DNA from: JAXGPP01 sp964436865
GTDB lineage: Bacteria > Planctomycetota > Planctomycetia > Pirellulales > Thermoguttaceae
Length of the DNA stretch: 8,488 nt
Assembly (NCBI GenBank): GCA_964436865.1
Contig: CAYTFK010000303.1
Location: forward strand, 1 to 8,488
Reading direction: 5' to 3'
A program made the position numbers and the translations under genes. A model generated the notes under the pieces. The model was given only the letters and a program-made list of their open reading frames with translations. It searched no databases and was not told the origin of the DNA. Of this stretch, positions 1 through 6,425 are shown one piece after another. The first letter of the stretch is position 1, and each line of letters opens with the position of its first letter.

Positions 1-1
1 G

Positions 2-1045
2 GTCGACGTCTCCGACGAGCGGAAGTTCACCGGTTTCGACGGTTTCAGACAGGCAATCGACCTGGTGGATCTCGTATTGTTGACCACGCCGCCCCACTTC
101 CGCCCCATGCAGTACGATGCGGCGGTCAAAGCGGGCAGGCACGTGTTCATGGAAAAACCCTGCTGCGTCGACGGCCCCGGCTATCGCCAGCTTCTGGCTA
201 CCAACCAGGAGGCCAAGAACAAGAAGCTGTCGGTCGTTGTCGGTTTTCAACGGCACCACCAGCAGAACTATCTTGAAGGGATCAAGAAGATCCGCGATGG
301 GGCGGTCGGCGATATCCAGTACATTCGCACGTATTTCAACATGCCCGCGGGCGGCCATAACGACTCGCCCAAGCCGGCCGGCATGACGGAGATGGAGTAC
401 CAGCTTCGCCGCTGGGGCATGTTCACGTGGTTGTCGGGCGACCACATCGTCGAACAGGCCTGCCACGAGATCGACATTGCCAACTGGGTCATGGACGCGC
501 ATCCGATCAGCGCCAACGGCATGGGTGGCCGCCAGGTTCGCACCGGCCGCGGCAACGGCGAGATCTGGGACCATCACTTCGTCGAGTACGAGTTTGCCGG
601 CGGCGTACGGCACTATGCGCAGGCGCGGCAACAGCCCGGCGTCTGGTCGCATGTTTCCGACAACGTACACGGGTCGAAGGGGATGATGACCATCGGCAGC
701 GGTCCGTACGGCTCGGGCGGGCCGTCCGACTACTCGGGCGGCGAGGACCGTGCGTCCAGCCTGTCGGTAAACCCCTACCAGCAGGAGCACGACGATCTGC
801 TTGCCAGCATCCGCGGCACGGGGGCCTATCAGTTCGAGGGCGACTACGGCGCCGCGAGCAGCATGACCGCTGTCCTCGGCCGGATGGCCACCTACTCCGG
901 CCAGGTAGTCACCTGGGAACAGGCCGCCAATTCCGAACTTCGCTTGGCGCCGGACCGGTATGCCCTCGACGCTACCCCGCCCATCGTGCCCGACGAAGGG
1001 GGTAATTATCCTATCGCCATGCCGGGAGCAACGATAGCGTTCTAG
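2..1045 (+). CDS. Gfo/Idh/MocA-family oxidoreductase, 5'-truncated by window edge
   Basis: This is the C-terminal 347 residues of an NAD(P)-dependent oxidoreductase of the Gfo/Idh/MocA family, enzymes that mostly act on sugars, inositols and sugar derivatives. The frame is open to the left edge, so the true start, the dinucleotide-binding G-x-G-x-x-G and any Tat signal lie outside; the GTG at 65 is internal, because recognisable Rossmann-fold sequence precedes it. Counting from the edge, the end of the Rossmann domain is visible as a hydrophobic strand followed by T-T-P-P-H-F, then the family signature E-K-P (about residues 51-53), whose Lys contacts cofactor and substrate. The C-terminal alpha/beta domain holds the conserved C-H-E-I-D-x-A-N-W segment (His near 155), the usual catalytic His region. 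The substrate cannot be read from sequence. It converges with the protease operon and looks functionally separate from it. The family call is very secure; specificity is unknown. Confidence 0.93.
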   Translation, partial: VDVSDERKFTGFDGFRQAIDLVDLVLLTTPPHFRPMQYDAAVKAGRHVFMEKPCCVDGPGYRQLLATNQEAKNKKLSVVVGFQRHHQQNYLEGIKKIRDGAVGDIQYIRTYFNMPAGGHNDSPKPAGMTEMEYQLRRWGMFTWLSGDHIVEQACHEIDIANWVMDAHPISANGMGGRQVRTGRGNGEIWDHHFVEYEFAGGVRHYAQARQQPGVWSHVSDNVHGSKGMMTIGSGPYGSGGPSDYSGGEDRASSLSVNPYQQEHDDLLASIRGTGAYQFEGDYGAASSMTAVLGRMATYSGQVVTWEQAANSELRLAPDRYALDATPPIVPDEGGNYPIAMPGATIAF

Positions 1046-1094
1046 GGTTGGCGACCGCATGATGCAGCATCTTGCCGCGGAACTCCGACGCCGC

Positions 1095-1098
1095 GAGG
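1095..1098 (+). promoter_or_regulatory. Ribosome-binding site of the nucleotidyltransferase remnant
   Basis: GAGG lies six bases upstream of ATG 1105. It supports this ATG over the upstream in-frame TTG at 1072, and suggests the remnant once was, or still is, translated. Confidence 0.4.
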
Positions 1099-1104
1099 CG
1101 AAGC

Positions 1105-1287
1105 ATGCACCCTGAAGCCGTGTTGCTGGCGCTTCGCCGGGCGTGGCTCGTCATTGAGCCTATGGGGTTGCCGGTGGCGGTCATGGGAGGGCTCGCGCTG
1201 GCTGTGTGGCAGCACGTGCGCGCCACTCGCGACGTCGATCTTGCCGCCCGGGTGAAGCGGCCGGCTATTTCTTCATCCGCGGCTTGA
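1105..1287 (+). pseudogene. Truncated nucleotidyltransferase (AbiEii/MNT-like) remnant
   Basis: A 60-codon frame starts at ATG 1105 with a GAGG ribosome-binding site at 1095-1098. An in-frame TTG at 1072 is a less likely start. Residues 1-46 look like the N-terminus of a small nucleotidyltransferase-fold protein: an amphipathic helix, then V-M-G-G-L-A-L-A-V-W, then R-A-T-R-D-V-D-L. That is the family's G-G...D-x-D arrangement, in which the Asp residues bind metal. After D-V-D-L the similarity ends: the frame continues with about 14 unrelated residues and stops inside the 3' end of the oppositely oriented membrane-protein gene. Relatives are usually about three times longer, so the rest of the catalytic domain is missing. 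No other + strand frame downstream restores it. I read it as a decayed or deleted gene, once possibly a toxin-type or orphan nucleotidyltransferase. A functional short peptide is not excluded. Confidence 0.6.
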
Positions 1288-1564
1288 GGATCGCCAGGGC
1301 GATGACGATCGGCAATGCGAGGAGAAACCACCGTGGACGGACGGCGGCGATGGCCAACAGCGCCGGCAGAACCGCCCACAGCCACGCGGGGAGCCGGCAA
1401 AGCTCGTTGTACGCGAGCCAGATCACGGCCATCAGCGCGCCCACCCGGACCAGCGCACCCAGCAGAAACTGGTTATTGGCCGAACCCTCCAGCGGCCACA
1501 GCGCCAGGTAGAGGGCCGCCAGAAAAAGCACGGCAGTGATCAGGCCGATGACGTGACGTCGCAT
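1265..1564 (-). CDS. Small four-helix membrane protein, function unknown
   Basis: A 99-residue, strongly hydrophobic protein. The chosen ATG (1562-1564) is preceded by GGAGAG a few bases upstream. The frame is open further upstream to 1639, but that stretch is Arg/Ser-rich and overlaps the preceding gene's stop, so it is unlikely to be translated. About four membrane segments can be seen: residues 5-24, 34-55, about 58-74 and about 77-93, ending in a basic tail K-P-R-M-K-K. There is no export-type cleavage site, so it should be an integral inner-membrane protein. I do not recognise a family. It lies 47 bases after the stop of the dead HtrA-like gene, on the same strand, and is probably the last gene of the operon, so a membrane anchor or partner for the exported HtrA-like proteins is possible but only inferred from position. 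Its 3' end overlaps the convergent nucleotidyltransferase remnant by 23 bases. Confidence 0.7.
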   Translation of the reverse strand: MRRHVIGLITAVLFLAALYLALWPLEGSANNQFLLGALVRVGALMAVIWLAYNELCRLPAWLWAVLPALLAIAAVRPRWFLLALPIVIALAILKPRMKK

Positions 1565-1611
1565 TTCTCTCCGGCTCAGTCTCGCTGACGTCCGCCAACT
1601 CTGCAACAACC

Positions 1612-3579
1612 TCAGAGACGATCGAGGCAGTCGACCCACCGCGCCAACTCGCCGACTTCCTCCACGCTAAGCCCGCGGCTTTTTTCGCCGAGTTCGCGCA
1701 CAGCCACCGGGTACTTCATCGCGCGAAGCCGCTCCACCGCCGCGTCGAGCCGCTCGGCCCGTTCCGTCGAGCGGGCGACAAAGAACGCCAGCCGATAGCT
1801 GGGTTCGTTTTCCGGCAGCCGTCGCGGCAACTCGGCATCGACCGGCACCAGACCGGTGAAACGCTGCCGATTGCGGAACGCTACCAGACAGGCTAACGTA
1901 CCGCCCTCCTTTTGTCCACCGACCACGATGCGGGCCGGGTCGAGGGTGTAGGAACCCTCCAACTGCGAGACCAACCCCGACACCAGTTCCACGTCGGGGC
2001 CCTCCCAGCGCTCGTCGGCGGCAGGTCGAGGCAGAAGCAGGATCAGCCGATCGCGCCGGCAATGTTCTTTCCACTGCGCCACGAGTGCGTCGCGATCAAA
2101 GGCATCGGTCGCGTCGAGCCAAACGAGAAGACCGTGAGGGAGTGCCCGGCTGTAGTTCTCGGGCACGTAGACCCACGATTCATTGGGGAATTCGCGAGCC
2201 TTGAGCTGCACCAGTCCCGTGGGCGATGGCTTCTCGGCGTCGCCTGCCGCAGGCTCGGCATTCTGGTCCGCATAGGCGGGCGGTAGTGGTTCCCCCGGCG
2301 CCTCGTCCGGCAGCCGAGCCAGCACGATGTCTGTCTTCTTCGCGGCGCCGTTGCGGAAGTAGGCGATTTCGAGCGGCTCGTCGGGCTTGTGCTGATCGAG
2401 GAGCGAGCGGAGTGCGGCGGCGTCGCCGACCCGTGTGCCGCCGGCCGAAGTGATGACATCACCCGGTTTGAGGCCAGCCTTCTCGGCCGGGCTATCTGGG
2501 TATATGAAGCGGATCGCCACTCCAGGCTTTTCACCGCCCGAGCGGAGCGGCAACACACCCAGCAGCGGATGCGCATAGGGCTGAAGCTCGGCGACCAGCG
2601 AAAACTGCTTCTCGATCTGCTCGTCGCCCCGCCGGACGGACACGCGGACACTATCGCCCGCGTAGCGGCGGCTGAGGGCCACCTTCACATCAGCGATCCG
2701 GAGGACGGGGCGTCCATCGACCTCAACGATTTTGTCGCCCGCCTTCAGTCCCGCCTCGTAAGCGGGCGAACCGGGACGCACGTTGACGACCGCCGGAGCT
2801 GCGGTGAAGGAATCGGCGGTGCCGAAGCCGAGCCCTGTAAGCCCCGGATGAAGATCCTTGCCCGACTGGAGTCGGGGCAGGATCGCCAAAGCCTCCTCAG
2901 CCGGAATGGCGAAACCAATGCCAGAATCGTACCATTCCACGCCCGCAATCGGCTGGTTTCCTTCGGGCGAAAGCGGCACGAGGATGCCCATCACGCGGCC
3001 GCGGATATCGACGAGCGGTCCGCCGTAATTGCTCGGCGATACGGCAGCGTCCGTCTGGATCGCCTTGCCCCAGATGCGGTTGGTCGCGCTGATTACTCCC
3101 ACAGCCATATTGGGGCGGTCCGATTCATACCCCCGGCCGACGGCGATCGCCCATTGTCCGACGCGGAGTTCGCTCACGGGTGCAATCGGGGGAACCGGCA
3201 GCGGATCATCCGGCTCGACCTTCAACAGCGCAAGCATCCTGTTGAGGTCGGTCGCCACCAACTCGGCCGGTTTGCGGACGCCGCCGGGTAACTGGACGAG
3301 GATCGAAGCCGGCTTGTTGAGGAAGTTGTAGGCGCTGGAGAGGATGCAGCCGTCGGGTGTGACGACGAGGCCCGTGGTGGGGCCGCTGCCGAAGAGCGTC
3401 TCGCCGACGCGGTCCAGGCCGCCGATCGTCTCGATGCAAACGATCGTCGGGGCCACGCGATCGACCGCCGCCCGAAATGCTTCCTGCTCCAGCAAATCCA
3501 AATCGCCGTCCTGCGCTGCGGCCACTGATGCGAGGAACAGGGCGACTGCCGGAAAACCAAGGATTCTGCACATCTTCAT
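1612..3579 (-). CDS. Catalytically dead HtrA-like protein: pseudo-trypsin, two PDZ, degenerate alpha/beta-hydrolase domain
   Basis: A 655-residue exported protein. I chose ATG 3577-3579 because it opens a signal peptide (M-K-M-C-R, hydrophobic core, A-A-A-Q at about 20-23) 10 bases after the upstream stop. The open frame to 3843 is only an overlap with that gene. Residues 35-235 match the HtrA/DegP (S1C) fold: G-S-G near 64-66, a P-D-G-C-I-L strand, L-A-L-L-K, Q-T-D-A-A and G-G-P-L-V. All three catalytic positions are changed: His to Tyr84 (S-S-A-Y-N), Asp to Met115 (L-N-R-M-L-A-L-L-K) and Ser to Tyr185 (S-P-S-N-Y-G-G). PDZ domains cover about 245-330 and 338-422. A Pro/Ala/Glu linker follows, then an alpha/beta-hydrolase-like domain (about 455-655) beginning W-V-Y-V-P-E-N-Y; its elbow reads G-G-Q-K-E-G-G, with Lys where G-x-S-x-G needs Ser. 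No Shine-Dalgarno is visible, suggesting coupling to the preceding gene. It is probably a binding, scaffold or regulatory subunit rather than an enzyme. Confidence 0.85.
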   Translation of the reverse strand: MKMCRILGFPAVALFLASVAAAQDGDLDLLEQEAFRAAVDRVAPTIVCIETIGGLDRVGETLFGSGPTTGLVVTPDGCILSSAYNFLNKPASILVQLPGGVRKPAELVATDLNRMLALLKVEPDDPLPVPPIAPVSELRVGQWAIAVGRGYESDRPNMAVGVISATNRIWGKAIQTDAAVSPSNYGGPLVDIRGRVMGILVPLSPEGNQPIAGVEWYDSGIGFAIPAEEALAILPRLQSGKDLHPGLTGLGFGTADSFTAAPAVVNVRPGSPAYEAGLKAGDKIVEVDGRPVLRIADVKVALSRRYAGDSVRVSVRRGDEQIEKQFSLVAELQPYAHPLLGVLPLRSGGEKPGVAIRFIYPDSPAEKAGLKPGDVITSAGGTRVGDAAALRSLLDQHKPDEPLEIAYFRNGAAKKTDIVLARLPDEAPGEPLPPAYADQNAEPAAGDAEKPSPTGLVQLKAREFPNESWVYVPENYSRALPHGLLVWLDATDAFDRDALVAQWKEHCRRDRLILLLPRPAADERWEGPDVELVSGLVSQLEGSYTLDPARIVVGGQKEGGTLACLVAFRNRQRFTGLVPVDAELPRRLPENEPSYRLAFFVARSTERAERLDAAVERLRAMKYPVAVRELGEKSRGLSVEEVGELARWVDCLDRL

Positions 3580-3589
3580 TGATTGCTTG

Positions 3590-4609
3590 TCAGAAGTTGT
3601 CGGCCGGGGCTCGCAATTTGACGGGCACCAGTTCCTGGCCGCGCAGAAGCGTGAGCTGGGCTTCGTCGACGGCGTCGATGTACTCCAGTTCTGCCCGCAA
3701 ATCGCGGCAGGATTGCACCAGTCGGTCGCCGACGAACACCACCAGGTCGTCGGGTCGGACGCCAGCGGCTGCGGCTGGGGATCCGGGCCGCACGCGGTCG
3801 ACGAAGGGTGGCGTCCGGTCGACCACGTCGGGCACGAGCACAATTCCCAGCCGGTCGAGCGTGAGCGGCTCGGGCGGCTTGGGCTGCGAATGCTCCTCGC
3901 TGCGGGCGACGAATTTACCGCCGCGGATCTGCTCGACCGTGTCGCGGAGTTCGTCGATCGGAATGGCGTAATTCAGCCAGGTGTTGTTCCGCGCGTTGCG
4001 GAGTTCTTTTCCCAGCAGCCCCACCAGTTCGCCGCGGCGGGTCACCAGCGCTCCGCCCGCCGCACCGGGATTGTTCGTCACCGCGTCAATCACGTACACC
4101 GGCCCGTTGTACGGCGTCTCGAAGACGCCGCGCCGGCCTTCGAGCGGAGCCTTGGCTGAAATCACGCCATGCTGCACACTGACTGGCTCATTGCCGGTCG
4201 CCACGCCGAACAGGTTGCTGAACGCCAGCACGCGGGCGCCGGGCTCGGCGTCGACTGCCTGGTTCAGATCGAAGTGGAGGAAACCGTTGCCCTCGAGCTT
4301 GAGCAGGGCGATTTCCAGACGCGGATCGGCGCCCACAAGCTTCGCCTCCAGCCGTCGCCCATCGGCCGGAACCACGATCAGGTAGTCCGTGTCGAGAACG
4401 TGGCTCCAGACGGTGAGCACATGCCCCTCGGCCGAGACCAGGATCCCGCTCTGATAAGCCTCCAGACCGCGGAAGCCGCCGGCCCCGTAGATCTTCACCA
4501 CTCGCGGCTGGACCAAGTCTATGGTCTCTTGCACGCCTCCCCGCGCTGACGCGGCGACGCCGAACGCTACTGCCAGGACAACCGCAATGTTCTGTAGCGT
4601 GCGAATCAT
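3590..4609 (-). CDS. HtrA-like trypsin/PDZ protein with degenerate active site (probable pseudoprotease)
   Basis: A 339-residue exported protein with an N-terminal signal (hydrophobic stretch 6-20, cleavage probably near A-S-A-R-G at 20-24), a trypsin-like domain (about 26-230) and one PDZ domain (about 253-335, with the P-G-S-P-A-A-A-A-G-V-R-P-D-D-L-V loop and helix). The layout is that of DegS/HtrA proteins. The active site is degenerate. A His is present at 70 (T-V-W-S-H-V-L), but one residue is inserted relative to T-N-x-H-V, so it may be out of register. The Asp position is Glu99 (D-P-R-L-E-I-A-L-L-K). The N-P-G-N-S-G-G-P motif reads N-P-G-A-A-G-G-A, putting Ala184 in place of the nucleophile. 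Proteolysis by the normal mechanism is therefore not expected. The start is well supported: ATG overlaps the previous stop (ATGA, 4606-4609) and AAGGAGG lies at 4620-4626. It probably binds peptide ligands or partners with its active paralogue. Confidence 0.87.
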   Translation of the reverse strand: MIRTLQNIAVVLAVAFGVAASARGGVQETIDLVQPRVVKIYGAGGFRGLEAYQSGILVSAEGHVLTVWSHVLDTDYLIVVPADGRRLEAKLVGADPRLEIALLKLEGNGFLHFDLNQAVDAEPGARVLAFSNLFGVATGNEPVSVQHGVISAKAPLEGRRGVFETPYNGPVYVIDAVTNNPGAAGGALVTRRGELVGLLGKELRNARNNTWLNYAIPIDELRDTVEQIRGGKFVARSEEHSQPKPPEPLTLDRLGIVLVPDVVDRTPPFVDRVRPGSPAAAAGVRPDDLVVFVGDRLVQSCRDLRAELEYIDAVDEAQLTLLRGQELVPVKLRAPADNF

Positions 4610-6423
4610 GGGGTACCGGCCTCCTTGGAAGGCAGCACCGCCTTGCCGACCTCAAAGGAGGCAAACGTCTCGTCGCCGTGGTGAACCTCAAGCCGCCCCG
4701 GTCGAGCGTGGCCTTCGAACTCTCTGAAAGCGGAGAAGCTCACCTCGCATGGATCAACATCATCCTGGGGAAACAGTTCCAAGAGGAGGAGCTGGCCGGA
4801 ATCGAAGTGGAAGCGGCACTCAACTCCGCCGTGAACTGCCACGACGACATCGACAAGCCCATCTCGGCCCGGCAAGGGTGCAGTGCCCAGATAATAGACC
4901 TCCCCGAACCCTTCCGGCCCCACAACGGCCAGCCGCCGCCAGAGCCAGAGCGCGGCAAACAGCCCGCCGCTCCCCGCGGGCTCAAGTGAGGCGGCCAGAT
5001 CATCGGTAGGCTGCCAGTTCATCTTCCCGGAGGGCAGATCGAGGCGGACGCCGTCGTCGCCGATCGACATGCGGTACTCTCCGCCCTCGATCGGACCGGA
5101 AAAGCTCCACGTGCCCGAAGCGGACGCAAGGTCGCCTGCCGATCTCCACGCGTCGAGAACGCGCGAGCGGTGTTGCTTGTTGAAAAAGTAGTTGGCGTAG
5201 CCCCGTTTCTCCTCGAAATGCGCCTTGACGATCTCCGGCATGGACCCGGTCGTCGAGGGGACCGCTTGCGGCGGCAACATCGGCAAGGATGGCTGTTCCC
5301 CGCCGGGCAGGTCTTCCTCCGGTTCGCCACCTCGCGGCTTGGGCTTTTCTTCCGGTTCGGGCGGGCCGGGAGGCGCGGGAGTCTTGCCGGTGATCGATTC
5401 CAGCAGTTCGGCCGTCGAGTGGACTCCCGAGAGGCGAACCAGAATGTCATGCCGCTGTCCGTTGCGGCGATAACTCAACGGCACGCGCCAGCCTTTTGGG
5501 AACGTGCCGAGGATGTTCTTGAATCCGTTCGGCGTGGTCACCGGACGTCCGGCGAGGCTGATGACCTCGTCGTCATACCGCAGGCCGCGGCGGTAGGCGT
5601 CTGAGTCTTGCAGCACGTCGGTCACGGCGACCCGGCCTTCTTCGTCGAAGGCCACCACGGCCCCTAGTGTGGCATGGTCCACCACACGCCCGCTGTGCAA
5701 CTGGCCGAGGAAGTTCTTGATCTGATTGATCGAAATCGCGTAGCCGACGCCAACGTTCACTCGGCCGCGTTTCTCGAATGAGCCGCGCCCGTTGATGCCG
5801 ACCAAACGCCCCTGAGCATCGAACAGCGGCCCGCCGGAGTTGCCGGGATTGATCGACGCGTCGGTCTGAATGCAGTCAGCGTATTCCAGCAATGTGCCCG
5901 CAGGATACTGGTAGCGATGAACACCCGAGACAATCCCATACGTCACTGTGGGCTGGAAATCGGTGGACAGGAGGAACGGATTGCCCATCACATAGACCCA
6001 GTCGCCCACCCGCACCGTGTCGCTATCGCCGATCTCGGCATGGGGAAAATCGTCGCGACCGAAGAGCTTGATCAGGGCCACATCACCCGTCGGATCATAG
6101 CCCACGATCACGGCGTCGTAGATCCGGCCGTCGGCCATCCCGCATTTCATTGCTGCCCCCGAGGGCTGCGCGACGTGGAAGTTGGTCAGGGCGTAGCCGT
6201 CGGGCGTGATCACCACGCCCGATCCGCCGCCATCGCCCGTACCCGAAAAGATGGCCAGCACGGCATCGTCCGCGCGTTCGATCACCGCCACCCGCTCGGC
6301 CTCGGCGGCGAGCACTGCCGGGTCGACGTCGGCGCCGGCCGCCGCGTGTGGCAGTGCCGCCAGGGCGAGAGCGAGTAAGGGCGCAAACCAGGAAGTATTC
6401 AAATACCGTCTCCAGATTCGCAT
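4606..6423 (-). CDS. HtrA-type serine protease (S1C) with PDZ and an unusual C-terminal domain
   Basis: A 605-residue exported serine endopeptidase with an intact catalytic triad, expected to degrade or refold damaged envelope proteins. The signal peptide covers about residues 1-30 (M-R-I-W-R-R, long Ala/Leu core, A-A-A-G-A). The trypsin domain (about 45-240) shows G-S-G-V-V-I-T-P-D-G, His83 in A-L-T-N-F-H-V, Asp114 in D-P-T-G-D-V-A-L-I-K, and Ser196 in I-N-P-G-N-S-G-G-P-L. One PDZ domain spans about 253-333. A Pro/Glu/Lys/Gly-rich linker (about 346-390) then leads to a roughly 205-residue C-terminal domain not normal for DegP/DegS, predicted mostly beta. Its end (V-D-P-C-E-V-S-F-S-A-F-R-E-F-E, then a strand-rich R-L-E-V-H-H-G-D) faintly recalls LolA-like sheet proteins, at low confidence. 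ATG 6421-6423 sits two bases after the upstream TAG; the ribosome-binding site is weak. It is the only intact protease of the three tandem paralogues. Confidence 0.93.
   Translation of the reverse strand: MRIWRRYLNTSWFAPLLALALAALPHAAAGADVDPAVLAAEAERVAVIERADDAVLAIFSGTGDGGGSGVVITPDGYALTNFHVAQPSGAAMKCGMADGRIYDAVIVGYDPTGDVALIKLFGRDDFPHAEIGDSDTVRVGDWVYVMGNPFLLSTDFQPTVTYGIVSGVHRYQYPAGTLLEYADCIQTDASINPGNSGGPLFDAQGRLVGINGRGSFEKRGRVNVGVGYAISINQIKNFLGQLHSGRVVDHATLGAVVAFDEEGRVAVTDVLQDSDAYRRGLRYDDEVISLAGRPVTTPNGFKNILGTFPKGWRVPLSYRRNGQRHDILVRLSGVHSTAELLESITGKTPAPPGPPEPEEKPKPRGGEPEEDLPGGEQPSLPMLPPQAVPSTTGSMPEIVKAHFEEKRGYANYFFNKQHRSRVLDAWRSAGDLASASGTWSFSGPIEGGEYRMSIGDDGVRLDLPSGKMNWQPTDDLAASLEPAGSGGLFAALWLWRRLAVVGPEGFGEVYYLGTAPLPGRDGLVDVVVAVHGGVECRFHFDSGQLLLLELFPQDDVDPCEVSFSAFREFEGHARPGRLEVHHGDETFASFEVGKAVLPSKEAGTP
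4620..4626 (-). promoter_or_regulatory. Strong ribosome-binding site within the preceding gene
   Basis: On the minus strand this reads AAGGAGG, 10 bases before the ATG at 4607-4609 and inside the last codons of the active protease gene. Together with the ATGA stop/start overlap it points to efficient reinitiation. It is the best ribosome-binding site seen among the downstream operon genes. Confidence 0.65.
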
Positions 6424-6425
6424 TG

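Noticed and set aside
1061..1071. Short palindrome (GATGC-A-GCATC) between the oxidoreductase and the nucleotidyltransferase remnant as a terminator
   Set aside because: The stem is five pairs with a one-base centre and no T-run follows, so it would not form an intrinsic terminator.
2389..3291. Long plus-strand open frame of about 300 codons antisense to the double pseudoenzyme gene
   Set aside because: It is an antisense shadow: composition follows GC-rich codon structure of the minus-strand gene and no domain is recognisable, whereas the minus-strand frame has clear HtrA and PDZ motifs.
1612..3579. Third HtrA-like gene as a simple pseudogene
   Set aside because: The frame is intact over 655 codons with signal peptide, both PDZ domains and conserved structural glycines; only catalytic positions have changed, which fits a pseudoenzyme better than decay.
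3580..3843. Upstream extension of the third HtrA-like gene overlapping the second gene by about 85 codons
   Set aside because: The extension is Ser/Pro/Cys-rich sequence with no family similarity, while the ATG at 3577-3579 opens a clear signal peptide just after the previous stop.
3344..4159. Plus-strand open frame of about 270 codons spanning the junction of two minus-strand genes
   Set aside because: No recognisable domain, and it runs through two well-supported genes on the other strand; such frames are expected in GC-rich DNA.
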